Assembly: GCF_022479115.1 (NCBI RefSeq)
Contig: NZ_CP092497.1
Span: 5,642,001-5,706,000, forward strand
Length of the DNA stretch: 64,000 bases
Origin: Amycolatopsis sp. EV170708-02-1
Lineage (GTDB): Bacteria; Actinomycetota; Actinomycetes; Mycobacteriales; Pseudonocardiaceae
Reading direction: 5' to 3'
Below the pieces are notes generated by a model. The model was not told where the DNA came from. It worked only from the letters and a program-made list of their open reading frames with translations, and ran no database searches. The position numbers and the translations under genes are program-made. Below are positions 21,197 to 29,804 of this stretch, piece by piece (position 1 is the stretch's first letter; every line of letters begins with the position of its first letter).

Positions 21197-24007
21197 TCAG
21201 GCGCTGTTGACGACCGAGATCTGGAGCCACGACGGGAGATCCCGGCGCCGGTTGACGTCCAGTTTGCGGTAGACGCGGGTGAGATGCTGTTCGACCGTGC
21301 TCACCGTGATGTAGAGCTTGCTCGCGATCGCCCGGTTCGTGTGACCGAGGGAGGCCAGCCCGGCGACCCGTCGCTCGGCCTCGCTCAGCGACTCGATGAG
21401 CTCGCGTTCGACACCCGACACGGCGATGTCGGCCCCGGTGGACGCGGGCTTTCCCTCGTCGCCCGTTCCGTCGAGACGCAGGTCCCGGCAGATCACCTCG
21501 GCGTGGCAGCCCTTCGCGATATGCCACGCCTGCCGGGCCACCGTGCGCGCACGGCCCGACTCGGCGAGGGTGTAGTGCGCGCGGCTGAGATCGCCGAGCG
21601 CGCGGGCGAGTTCGAGCCGGATACCGCCCGCCTGGAAGATCTTCACCGCTTCACGCAGCAGTTCGGGCCGCTTCTGCGGTTCGGCGATCTTGGCCTTGAG
21701 CCGCAACGAGATCCCCCGCACATGCGACGTCGAGCCGGCGAGCTTCGCGAGTTGCTCGTCCAGCAGGGACTTGGCCTTGTCCGGCATGCCGAGCCGGAGG
21801 TACGCCTCGGCCGTGTCGCCGCGCCAGGGCACCAGCACCGGCAGGTCGAAATCCCAGCTCTTGCTGAGTTCCCCGCACAGGACGAAGTCGCCGAGTGCCG
21901 CGTGCACCCGGTCGGTCTCCAGGTAGAGCCTGCCGCGGGCACGCAGGTAGTGCAGGCCGAACCGGGTTTGCAGCATCGAGGCGGGCACCGGCTGGTTGAT
22001 ATGCGCGGCCGCCTCCTCGAATTTGCCCATCCCGGCGGCGGCGAGGCACAGCGTCGCCAGCGGGACTCCGACGGCCACTCCCCAGCTCTGCGGCGTGATG
22101 AACGTCAAGGCGGCCTTGGCCTGTTTCTCCGCCGTCACCAGATCTCCCTGGCGCAGCGCCATTTCCGCCCTGGCCGCGGCGAACACGGCCTGCCAGCTGG
22201 GGGCGTCGCAGTCGGCAGCCTCCTGCTGCAGCAGCTCGCACCACGGCACCGCCTTGTCCAGCCGGTCGGCGTAGATGAGCGCGAACAGCGCGCTGCGCAC
22301 GGATTCGACCATCGTGTCGCCGAGCTGGATGCTCTTCAGCACGTTTTCGGCCGAGGCGATCGCGTCGTCGTCCGGTCCGTTGGTGACGATCCGGCTCAGT
22401 GCCATCGCGGCCTGGACGTTGGGATCGAAGGATTGCGCGGGAACGCGGTCCTTCGCGGCCGGGGCGGGCAGCCTGTCGCGCAGAACGGGATACGAACAGA
22501 GGATGAACAGCCGGGTGATGCGCAGTTCCGCCTCGGTGCGATCGTCGATCGACGGCTCCATGGCGGCGAGCCGGTCGAGCACCTCGCCCGCTTCCCCGGT
22601 CCGGCCGTGCCACAGCAGGAACCGCACCAGGATGGCGGCGGCCCGCACCGGGAGCTGCCCGGCGAGGAAGATCTCGTAGAGGTGGTCCGTGTGCACGGCG
22701 CCGATGGCCGGGTTGTTCCGCCATTCCAGACCGGCGAGCTGGGTCACCATCTCGACCTCGAGCGCTTCGTCCCCGCAAGACCGGCAGGCCAGTTTCAGGC
22801 ATTGGACCGCGAACGAGGTCTGGTTGTCCACTTTGGCCAGTTCGGCCGCGGTGCGCAGCACGGGCACCGCCCACGGCCGCTCGGCCCGGTCGGCCGCGAC
22901 GAGGTGGCGGGCCACCTCGAGCGCGCCGGCGCCGTCGTGGTGCAGGAGCACGGCCGCGCGCTCGTGCAGGCGCGCCCGCTCCGAGACCGGGACGTCGGCC
23001 AGGACCGCGGTCACCGTCATCGGATGCCGGAACCGGCCCGCGTCGAGCAGGCCGACCTGGTGCAGGAGGGTGATCGCGCGGCCGGCGGTGCGCTGGTCCA
23101 TCCCGGCCACCCGGACCGCGAGGCAGACCGCTTCTCCCTTGCCCAGCACCGCGAGGACCACGGCGAGGGTCCGGGTGTCCTGGTCGCCGCGCTGGAGGCA
23201 CGCCGCCACCGCCTGGCAGTAGTGATCGCCGGGGATGGGCCGGGCCTCGGGCGCGAGGGGTACGCCCGAGGCTCGGAGATCTTCGAGGAGTGCCTGAGCC
23301 AGCAACGGGTTGCCGCCGCTGAGGTCGTGCAGGCCCCGTACCAGGGTGTCGTCCTGGCCGGGCGGGACGAAACGGGCCACCTCGTCGCGGCCGAGCGGCT
23401 TCAGCCGGATCCGGCGGCAGTGCGGGAGCCGGAGGTACTCGGCGCCCAGCAGGGGCAACGTCTGCTTGGCGGACAACGACTCCGTGAGCACGACGAGCAC
23501 GTTCATCGTGCGCATGCGGCGCATGAGGAACATCAGCCAGTGCAACGACGGGGTGTCCACATGGTGGAAGTCGTCGACCAGGACCACGACCGGGCGGTGG
23601 GCGGCGAGTTCGCGCACGAGCTCCAGCAGGTCGAGCATGAGGTGCGTGCTGGGCCGCCCGGTCAGCCCGGCCCCCTCGGCCCGCGTGAGCAGCTCCGCAG
23701 CCTTCGCGCGCAGCTCTTCGGGCAGCGCCGGACCGCGGAAAAGCTGGAACAGCGCGGTCAGCGGCAGGTCCTTCTCCGCTTCCACGCAAAGCGCGCTCAA
23801 TACCGTTGCTTCCGCTTCAGCGCATTGTTGCCCGAATGCGTGCAAGAGTTCACTTTTCCCGCTCGCGGCGGTTCCGGTGACCACGGCCGCGACCGCGTTT
23901 CCCTGTTTGGATTCGGTAAAGAAATCCCGCAGTACCAGCAGTTCCGCGCGAGGGTACGCCCCCGCGCGGAACTCGCCGTCCGCTCTGATCACTGAATTCA
24001 CGTGCAT
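21197..24007 (-). CDS. LAL-type LuxR-family transcriptional regulator
   Basis: The protein is about 936 aa, a normal length for the LAL family. It has an N-terminal AAA/STAND ATPase (Walker A GTAASGKSELL near residue 45; Walker B-like VVVLVDDFHH near 125), a long helical TPR-like middle, and a C-terminal LuxR HTH (LSEAERRVAGLASLGHTNRA, then VSTVEQHLTRVYRKLD). Such proteins activate polyketide clusters, and this one is the obvious pathway regulator here; from memory a LAL regulator is required for ECO-0501 production. ATG 24007 was chosen and 24028 is an alternative. The AGGGG arrays upstream of the PKS, ugd and oxidase genes are candidate targets. Confidence 0.9.
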   Translation of the reverse strand: MHVNSVIRADGEFRAGAYPRAELLVLRDFFTESKQGNAVAAVVTGTAASGKSELLHAFGQQCAEAEATVLSALCVEAEKDLPLTALFQLFRGPALPEELRAKAAELLTRAEGAGLTGRPSTHLMLDLLELVRELAAHRPVVVLVDDFHHVDTPSLHWLMFLMRRMRTMNVLVVLTESLSAKQTLPLLGAEYLRLPHCRRIRLKPLGRDEVARFVPPGQDDTLVRGLHDLSGGNPLLAQALLEDLRASGVPLAPEARPIPGDHYCQAVAACLQRGDQDTRTLAVVLAVLGKGEAVCLAVRVAGMDQRTAGRAITLLHQVGLLDAGRFRHPMTVTAVLADVPVSERARLHERAAVLLHHDGAGALEVARHLVAADRAERPWAVPVLRTAAELAKVDNQTSFAVQCLKLACRSCGDEALEVEMVTQLAGLEWRNNPAIGAVHTDHLYEIFLAGQLPVRAAAILVRFLLWHGRTGEAGEVLDRLAAMEPSIDDRTEAELRITRLFILCSYPVLRDRLPAPAAKDRVPAQSFDPNVQAAMALSRIVTNGPDDDAIASAENVLKSIQLGDTMVESVRSALFALIYADRLDKAVPWCELLQQEAADCDAPSWQAVFAAARAEMALRQGDLVTAEKQAKAALTFITPQSWGVAVGVPLATLCLAAAGMGKFEEAAAHINQPVPASMLQTRFGLHYLRARGRLYLETDRVHAALGDFVLCGELSKSWDFDLPVLVPWRGDTAEAYLRLGMPDKAKSLLDEQLAKLAGSTSHVRGISLRLKAKIAEPQKRPELLREAVKIFQAGGIRLELARALGDLSRAHYTLAESGRARTVARQAWHIAKGCHAEVICRDLRLDGTGDEGKPASTGADIAVSGVERELIESLSEAERRVAGLASLGHTNRAIASKLYITVSTVEQHLTRVYRKLDVNRRRDLPSWLQISVVNSA

Positions 24008-24216
24008 TCTTCGTCGCCCCCATGGCAAACCCGCAATGTGGAGTCCGGCGGCGGACCGGCATCGTCCGTTCCACGCAGGAACCCTTGCCGAGGAGCCTAG
24101 AGGACGTCACCCTATCGTGTCGACCCAAGAGAACAAATGAGAGGTTAGTCCGTTTTTCTCAGTGGATGACCACTGTGGACGAAGCGAAAACCCAGGCACG
24201 ACAAGCACAACAGGCG

Positions 24217-24678
24217 TCAGTCCTGTTTGGACCCACGCTCCCGCATGGCCTGCTGATCCCGCCAGACCACGTCGAGCAGGTTCTTCACCAGTTCGCGGCG
24301 ATCGGTCGTGAGCTCACCCGCCCGCATGGCCATCAGGCGGACCTCGTCGGTTTCGGCCAGCTCACGCAGCCGCGCCTGTTCCGCGCGCAGGTACTCCAGC
24401 TGCCGGTCCACCCGGTCGCTCACGCCCTCGTTGAAGAAGTACGTGACCGGAACACCGAAGAAATCCGCCAGCCCCTGCAGGTGCTTGAGCGTCGGGTTGT
24501 CCTTCTTTCCCTTGCGCAGCTGCCAGACGTAGCTCTGGGAGATCGTCACACCCTCGGCGGTGATCGCGGACGCGACCTCTTCGTACGTGAATTCGGTGCC
24601 ATTGCGCCGAGTGACGTGCGCGAACAGATGGTCGAGCTTTTCGGCCAGACTCCGGCCTGGTTCGTCCTGCCCGGACAT
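24217..24678 (-). CDS. XRE-family helix-turn-helix regulator
   Basis: This 153-aa DNA-binding protein has an XRE HTH at residues about 25-85 (FTYEEVASAI...ISQSYVWQLRKGKKDNPTLK; LADFFGVPVTYFF) and a helical C-terminal tail that probably dimerises, an EspR-like layout. The start at ATG 24678 has a GGGAGGC site, and upstream in-frame residues are low complexity. It lies 164 bp downstream of a membrane-protein gene that overlaps an ImmA/IrrE-like peptidase gene. In other systems such peptidases cleave XRE repressors, so it may be the regulated repressor of this three-gene module. Confidence 0.85.
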   Translation of the reverse strand: MSGQDEPGRSLAEKLDHLFAHVTRRNGTEFTYEEVASAITAEGVTISQSYVWQLRKGKKDNPTLKHLQGLADFFGVPVTYFFNEGVSDRVDRQLEYLRAEQARLRELAETDEVRLMAMRAGELTTDRRELVKNLLDVVWRDQQAMRERGSKQD

Positions 24679-24842
24679 GCTGCCTCCCAAGAGCACCGCC
24701 GAGTTCCTCATGAACCCGTGCCGCGCTGCCGTATGGCGGTGCAGGTCCCCCGAGTACCGGAGTATAGGCGGCCACCTCCCTTTCATCAACTGACGTGAAT
24801 GGATCGCCCCCGGTTCCGTCCAACTGAGGAAAAAACGGACGC

Positions 24843-25952
24843 TCAGGCGCGCAAGGTCTTCGACAGCGTGACGAGCTCCCCGACGTCGGCCTCGATGTCC
24901 TGCCCTTCCGGGCGTGCCACCGCCACCGCGACACGCGAAGTCGGCCGCTCCCCCGACCGCAACCGGGCCAGAGCCTCGCGGAAGACCTCGGGCGACACCC
25001 GTTCCCGGCCTTCGACGAAACCGCAGTCGGCCAGGTACGGGCTCAGCCGGACCAGTCCGTCGCGGATCTCGACGACTCTTCGCCAGTACCTGCGGTGCAT
25101 CCGCCAGAACGCGAGCTCCTCCAGCCATCCGTGCCGCTGCCCGGCGTACAGCGCGTCGCCGGGGAACACGTCGTGCAGATGCCCCCACAGTGGACGCAGA
25201 TCCCCGTACCGCCGCCGGTGCCGCAGCCACAGCCGGGCCGCGGCGACCACGGCGAGCAGCCCGACCAGGGTGATCCCGGCCATGAACAGGATGATTCCCA
25301 CGTGGACGAGCACGGCCGTCATGTCCGGCACGGACGACGGAACGTCACCGCCGGACCAGCGCACCAGTATCGTGCCGAACCGCGCGAGCGAGGTCAGCGC
25401 GAGCACGATCAGGCCGCCGGCGGCGATCCGCAGGCCCCACCGCACCCGGCGCGGGGTCTCCACGGCGTCACGCAGGGCCCAGCTCGCCGCCTGCACCGTC
25501 GTGTAGGTGCCGTACGCCGCGTCGACCAGGTAGAACAACGCCACCCCCGGCTCGGTCACCACCGACGGCAACGCCGCGCCGACACCGAACGCCTGCTCGC
25601 GCGACGCGGCCGGGACCGCGAACAGCGCCACCGCCAAGGCAGCGGAGACCAGCATCAGCAGCCCGGCGTCGAGGGCCACCCGCCGCCGTGTGCCACCCGC
25701 GGAGAGCAGGAAGAAGACCAGCAGGCAGAACAGGCTGGCGTCGAGCGCGACCGTCTGGACCAGGCGGAAGGTGGCGACGTCGAGCGCGCCGCCGGTGAAC
25801 TCGTGCAGCGAGACCATGGTCGAGGGCGCGGTCAGCAACCGCAGCACCAGGCAGCCGACCAGCGCCCAGATCGCCGGGTCGCGCGGCGATCGCGTCAGCC
25901 GGAAGGAGAACCACACCAGCGCCGCGATCACGAACTCCTTGGCCAGGCTCAC
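24843..25952 (-). CDS. MAB_1171c-like multi-pass membrane protein
   Basis: The 369-aa protein has about seven transmembrane segments in residues 1-235 (beginning SLAKEFVIAALVWFSF), then a cytoplasmic C-terminal part with LWRHLHDVF-type and RRVVEIRDGLVRLSPY motifs typical of MAB_1171c-like proteins, which are of unknown function. The GTG start overlaps the stop of the ImmA/IrrE-like gene by 3 nt (GTGA), showing coupling. A longer reading frame upstream is antisense-like noise over the peptidase gene. The recurring XRE / membrane protein / metallopeptidase order suggests a sensing module with the membrane protein as sensor or transporter; I infer this from context only. Confidence 0.82.
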   Translation of the reverse strand: MSLAKEFVIAALVWFSFRLTRSPRDPAIWALVGCLVLRLLTAPSTMVSLHEFTGGALDVATFRLVQTVALDASLFCLLVFFLLSAGGTRRRVALDAGLLMLVSAALAVALFAVPAASREQAFGVGAALPSVVTEPGVALFYLVDAAYGTYTTVQAASWALRDAVETPRRVRWGLRIAAGGLIVLALTSLARFGTILVRWSGGDVPSSVPDMTAVLVHVGIILFMAGITLVGLLAVVAAARLWLRHRRRYGDLRPLWGHLHDVFPGDALYAGQRHGWLEELAFWRMHRRYWRRVVEIRDGLVRLSPYLADCGFVEGRERVSPEVFREALARLRSGERPTSRVAVAVARPEGQDIEADVGELVTLSKTLRA

Positions 25953-26491
25953 AGCCAGCCCCGCGCCTCGTCGAGGGCGTGCCGCGTACGCCTGGAACGC
26001 GACGAACCCGGCCCGGCGAGCAGCCGGGCGACCACGGAACGTTCGAGCAGCAGGGTGGCGATCGTCTCGGCCTCCCGCTCCCGGACCGAGTCGTACTGCG
26101 TTCTTTTCAACAGCCTCCGAATTACCCCCGGGTCGATGTCGGGCATGAACCGGGACCATATTTCCTCTTCATCCGGCTCCACCTGATGACCGGACAGAAT
26201 ATGACCGAGCTCATGCGCGATGATGTGCTCTTGATGAATTCGGGTGGTCTCCGACTGGTAGACGATGTAGTCGCCGGAAGCCGCGCTCAGCCACGCTCCA
26301 CACGGGCCGGGGACCTCCATCGGGAAGGCGATCAGTTTGATCGGCCGACCTCGGCTTTCCCCGACACGGCGACACAGTTCGGCCATTTCGACCGGGCCGT
26401 CGATCCCGACCTTGACCAATTCTTTACGCAGGCCGCGACGGAGTTTCCGCTCACCGGCAACGGTCTTGACGAAACCATGAATCGCTTTCAC
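25949..26491 (-). CDS. ImmA/IrrE-family metallo-endopeptidase-like protein
   Basis: The 180-aa protein has the zinc-binding HEXXH motif in HIIAHELGHILSGH (about residues 98-111) and a later EREAETIA glutamate region, as in ImmA/IrrE peptidases. The N-terminal part (LRKELVKVGIDGPVEMAELC, GESRGRPIKL) matches the actinobacterial version. GTG 26491 is preferred because a GGGGG stretch precedes it and the family start falls there; an ATG at 26596 would add 35 unlike residues. These enzymes cleave XRE-type repressors, so the regulator at 24217 is a plausible substrate. The three genes form a leftward set. Confidence 0.85.
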   Translation of the reverse strand: MKAIHGFVKTVAGERKLRRGLRKELVKVGIDGPVEMAELCRRVGESRGRPIKLIAFPMEVPGPCGAWLSAASGDYIVYQSETTRIHQEHIIAHELGHILSGHQVEPDEEEIWSRFMPDIDPGVIRRLLKRTQYDSVREREAETIATLLLERSVVARLLAGPGSSRSRRTRHALDEARGWL

Positions 26492-27055
26492 CCGACCCCC
26501 TGGACACTCGATACCCACGGGTCCGTTCAGACCCGCAGCGAGGAAGGAAATGCTGCACCCCAGTTGTTTCGCATCCCCAGATGACGCGGGCTTCACACCC
26601 GAAACGCCAGACCCTCGCGAGCAACCAGCGGCAGGCTAACACGAGTGATCAGCTCGCGTCAGCGCATCACCTGAACGGATCAACTCCGGAAAATATTCGC
26701 CGCCGAACACGCGGCGAACAGCAGGAAGAGGCCCCGTCTCCAAAGCGGGAACAAGGCCACCGCCCCCTTACTCCGCGTCCGTTGTCCGGACACCATTGTC
26801 CCTATTGTCACTAGGTAATCGATCGATAGCTAAGCGTCAGATCTTCCCTTTGACGTCGGGATCCCCGTCCCCCGGCCGAACGCCGGCGGCGGCGCGCGAA
26901 CACAAGGGCCAATCGCACCACGGCTTCGCCCGGCCGCGCGGAGATGTCGATTCTTTGTGATTTCCACTCCGGTGGAATGACGCCAGTGGGACACTGTGGC
27001 TTGGGAATGGGAAGTCACCGGGCGCACCTGGCCGAGACAAAGAAAGGCGGACGCG
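26492..27055. other. 564-bp intergenic region, no gene seen
   Basis: This divergent gap separates the leftward ImmA/IrrE module from the rightward gene at 27056. It has locally lower GC, with an AT-rich core around 26796-26835 that probably holds promoters. A short hairpin (TTCGCCGC / GCGGCGAA, 7-nt loop) lies near 26698-26720. No coding potential with a ribosome site was found. Confidence 0.5.
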
Positions 27056-27526
27056 ATGAAGGAGCCGCTGTACCGTCGCGTGAACACCCGGGCCAGACTC
27101 GTCCACCACGACCACGGCGGGGATTATCGGCACCAGCGCAACACGAAAAGGGAACGCGCCTCCGATCTGACCCGCGGGTCCATGGGACGGCGGGCACGCC
27201 GGGGCCTGGACTACACGCCGTTGTTCCGCTTCCTGCTCGGCAAGATCGGCGCGGACTGGGGCGAGGTGTACACCGAAGCCGCCGCCCGGCTCGACTCCCC
27301 CGAACCGATCTACTGGCTCGTCGCCCGGCACCCGCACGAACGACGCGACCATGTGCGGGTCGGCGAGGCCAGTTATTACAGCGGCCTCTACGTGGACGAC
27401 GACAACCGGTTGCGGGTCGTCGACCCCGCCCTGGGCGCCGACGACCTGGAGCCGGCCTGCCCCTGCTGCACACACACCTTCAACGGTGTCCGGTTCACCC
27501 GGGAGTACCGGCACCCGCCGCGGTGA
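27056..27526 (+). CDS. Unknown 156-aa protein with Cys-rich C-terminal motif
   Basis: I do not recognise this protein. The first 45 residues are very basic (RRVNTRARLVHHDHGGDYRH, then SMGRRARRGLDYTPLFRFLL). A central segment, EPIYWLVARHP, is followed by VRVGEASYYSGLYVDDDNRL. The end carries ACPCCTHTFNGVRFTREY, a possible zinc or redox motif with three cysteines. There is no signal peptide or membrane segment. ATG 27056 is preceded by AAAGGCGG. It stands alone on the plus strand, upstream of a group of secreted-protein genes, and may be DNA- or RNA-associated given its basic N-terminus. Confidence 0.72.
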   Translation: MKEPLYRRVNTRARLVHHDHGGDYRHQRNTKRERASDLTRGSMGRRARRGLDYTPLFRFLLGKIGADWGEVYTEAAARLDSPEPIYWLVARHPHERRDHVRVGEASYYSGLYVDDDNRLRVVDPALGADDLEPACPCCTHTFNGVRFTREYRHPPR

Positions 27527-27649
27527 CGGCACCGGCACCGCCCGGCCGCGTCAGCGGCAGTTCCCCTTTATGACCTTCCCCGGCGTCCTTCCCGTCCGTA
27601 CCGTCGCGCACTGGTTGATTCGCCGCGTTCAAGGAGAAAGGGAACGTCG

Positions 27650-28522
27650 TTGAGAAGAGTGATGATCGTATTGTTCGGCGTGGCACTGGTGGTGAGCGGC
27701 ACCTTCCTGGTCACCCCCTCGGCGCAGGCCGCGACGGCACGGAACGGCGTCTGCGAAGACGGCGAGTTCTGCTTGTACTACAACAGCAATCAGCAGGGAT
27801 CGGTCAGCGATTTCGACGCGTCGGTCGGTGACTACGGCACCGGCTCCGACTGCTATCACTTCCTCGGCGCGGGCGCGGGTAAGGGTCTGTGCGTGAAGAA
27901 CAGGGCGGCCTCGGTGTGGAACCGGCGGGACGCGGTGGTCACGGTGTTCTTCAAAGGCGGCTGGACAGGCCAGATCGACTCGTTCCCGCACGGCGTCAAG
28001 GCCAATTTGTCTTCGACGTACAACGAAAACGCCGGGCATCTGCTCGGCCTCGTGGGGAACGAGTGGCTGGAAACCGGGCTGTACCACAGCGATTCCGGCC
28101 GCATCAGCTCCTATTTCGACGGCTACGTGAGCACGTCGGGCAGGCACGAGGGAATCGACTTCGCCCGCGGATTCGGCGTTCCCGTGTACTCGATGACACA
28201 GGGCCATGTCATCAGGAAGACCGAGGGCAGCAACGGCAGCGGCGGCCTGTTCACATTGGCCATCTACAACCGGGATCAGGATTTCACCATCATCTACCTG
28301 CATCTCAACCCGTCGAACGGGCTCGCGGCCGGTGAATTCGTCAGTCGCGGCCAGCAGATCGGCACCGAGGAGTACCGCGGGGCCACCGCCGCGCACACAC
28401 ATGTCGAGTACCGGCCGGGCAGGCACGAGAGCGCCTCGAACAGCACCGGCGATCCGGTGCTCGACAACCCCAGTCCGTCGTTGTTCTGGCGGAACCACGG
28501 CTACAACATCTGCTGCGGATAA
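27650..28522 (+). CDS. Secreted I36-domain / M23 metallopeptidase fusion
   Basis: The 290-aa secreted protein has a signal peptide (MRRVMIVLFGVALVVSGTFL, cleavage after AQAA). A peptidase-inhibitor I36-like region (CEDGEFCLYYNSNQQGSVSD, to about residue 120) precedes a C-terminal M23 peptidase. The M23 zinc and active residues are visible as HEGID and HTHVEYRPG. M23 enzymes cut peptidoglycan cross-bridges or other Gly-rich peptides; the N-terminal part could be a built-in inhibitor or a binding module. TTG is taken as start because AAAGGGA is well spaced from it; GTG 27659 and ATG 27662 are alternatives. A hairpin with a UUCG-type loop follows the gene at 28580-28610. Confidence 0.85.
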   Translation: MRRVMIVLFGVALVVSGTFLVTPSAQAATARNGVCEDGEFCLYYNSNQQGSVSDFDASVGDYGTGSDCYHFLGAGAGKGLCVKNRAASVWNRRDAVVTVFFKGGWTGQIDSFPHGVKANLSSTYNENAGHLLGLVGNEWLETGLYHSDSGRISSYFDGYVSTSGRHEGIDFARGFGVPVYSMTQGHVIRKTEGSNGSGGLFTLAIYNRDQDFTIIYLHLNPSNGLAAGEFVSRGQQIGTEEYRGATAAHTHVEYRPGRHESASNSTGDPVLDNPSPSLFWRNHGYNICCG

Positions 28523-28579
28523 CGCCGTCGAGCCCGCTCCGCCCGCCCGGGCCGAGCGGGCTTCACCGGTCGCCCGGTG

Positions 28580-28610
28580 AACCGGAACTTCTTCGGTGAA
28601 GTTTCCGGTT
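28580..28610 (+). terminator. Hairpin after the I36-M23 gene
   Basis: AACCGGAACTTC and GAAGTTTCCGGTT pair around TTCGGT with one bulge. It lies about 60 bp after the peptidase stop codon and about 75 bp before the next start, so it could be a terminator or an operator. Confidence 0.5.
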
Positions 28611-28684
28611 GCTCCTCCCTTGTCGCTTTCCGACCATGATGCGGCATCGGTGACGTGAGTCGCCGAGCGAAGCGGAGGACGCCA

Positions 28685-29257
28685 GTGACTCAAGGTGTTC
28701 AGACGGGACCGATCCTGCCCGGCAGGCAGGCGATCGTGCTGTACGTGCTGCTGCGCAACGCGAATCGGGTGGTCGGCATCGACCGGTTGGTCGACGCCGT
28801 CTGGGACACCGAACCACCCGCCACCGCGCGAGCCCAGGTGCGGATCTGTGTGTCCGCCCTGCGAGCGAACCTCGGCAGGATCGGGCTGCCCTCGTCCATC
28901 GTCTCCGAACCGCCCGGATACCTCATGCGGGTGACCGACGCCGCCCCCGCGCTGGAGGCGATGAGCCCGGCGGGTGAGAGCCCGGCCCACTTCGGCAGGT
29001 TGCTGCGGAGCCACCGGCAAAGCCTCGGCACGACCCAGCGGCTTCTCGCCGCCCGCTCCACCGTCAGCGTCCGAGCGATCAGGGATCTCGAGCACGGCCG
29101 GGTCGTCCGGCCCCGCCGCGACACGGTCCGGCTCATCGCGGCCGGGCTCGGCCTGTCCGGCCAGGCTCGCGCCGAATTCGAACGGGCGGCGGCCGCGTAT
29201 CGACCGACCACCGGCACGTCAGCGCCGGGAACACACCGCAAGAGGAGACCCGTATGA
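28685..29257 (+). CDS. Winged-helix (SARP/OmpR-type) plus XRE hybrid regulator
   Basis: The 190-aa protein joins two DNA-binding folds. Residues about 10-80 match the trans_reg_C winged helix of SARPs (RQAIVLYVLLRNANRVVGID; LVDAVWDTEPP; VRICVSALRANLG). Residues about 100-165 are an XRE HTH (LLRSHRQSLGTTQRLLA; SVRAIRDLEHGRVVRPRR) very like the N-terminus of the regulator at 35388. The BTAD, NB-ARC and TPR parts normally attached are absent. GTG 28685 has a GGAGG site 6-7 nt upstream; GTG 28655 is the longer option. The stop overlaps the next start by 4 nt, so it is coupled to the secreted-protein gene. Confidence 0.82.
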   Translation: MTQGVQTGPILPGRQAIVLYVLLRNANRVVGIDRLVDAVWDTEPPATARAQVRICVSALRANLGRIGLPSSIVSEPPGYLMRVTDAAPALEAMSPAGESPAHFGRLLRSHRQSLGTTQRLLAARSTVSVRAIRDLEHGRVVRPRRDTVRLIAAGLGLSGQARAEFERAAAAYRPTTGTSAPGTHRKRRPV

Positions 29258-29766
29258 AGCATCCGTTGAGAGCGGCGATGGCCGCCACGCTCGCCGCTCT
29301 CGCCGCCTTCGCCGTCGGCGCGCCCGCCGGTGCCGACGTGACCCCCCAGGCCGACGACCTGCCACCACTCGCGATCGAAGACTTCAACTATCCGCAGGCC
29401 GCCCAGATCCAGGCGGAGCGCGGAATTCTGCTCAAACGCGGCGACGGCCACATCGTGCTCCTCGCCACCTGCCCGGCCGACACGACGGATCCGGATCTGC
29501 TGCGGATCGCCGAACGGGGCCAGCCCGGCTCGGGCTACGTGTGCTTCCGCGTCTCCGGGAAGACCGGGTACCTGACCGTCGAGATGCCGTCCGTCTACGG
29601 CGTGGACTCCGGGAACTTCACCACCGACGTCGTGCTGACCCCCGACGACGGCGCGACGAAGAAGACGTACAAGGTGCCGCCGAACAGCTACGCGGGCGTC
29701 GGCGAGACCGACCCCGGGGGCACCGGCGGCGAGTACACGCTCCTGGAAATCAAGGTCTCCCGTTGA
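29254..29766 (+). CDS. Secreted protein of unknown function (170 aa)
   Basis: A clear signal peptide (MKHPLRAAMAATLAALAAFA, cleavage near AGAD) is followed by about 140 residues without a domain I recognise. There are two cysteines, in LLATCPADTT and YVCFRVSGKTG, which could pair. The composition is that of a small beta-rich extracellular protein. Its start overlaps the wHTH-XRE regulator stop (ATGA) and an AGAGGAGA site precedes it. A trypsin-fold gene follows after 38 bp. The chain of regulator, small secreted protein and protease-like protein suggests one operon, but the role is unknown. Confidence 0.8.
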   Translation: MKHPLRAAMAATLAALAAFAVGAPAGADVTPQADDLPPLAIEDFNYPQAAQIQAERGILLKRGDGHIVLLATCPADTTDPDLLRIAERGQPGSGYVCFRVSGKTGYLTVEMPSVYGVDSGNFTTDVVLTPDDGATKKTYKVPPNSYAGVGETDPGGTGGEYTLLEIKVSR

Positions 29767-29804
29767 CCGGCCACCGCTTCCCGCACCGTGTGAGGAACTC
29801 CGTC

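Noticed and set aside
24679..25230. N-terminal extension of the XRE regulator at 24217
   Set aside because: It overlaps the end of the membrane-protein gene and shows no conservation; the GGGAGGC site fixes ATG 24678.
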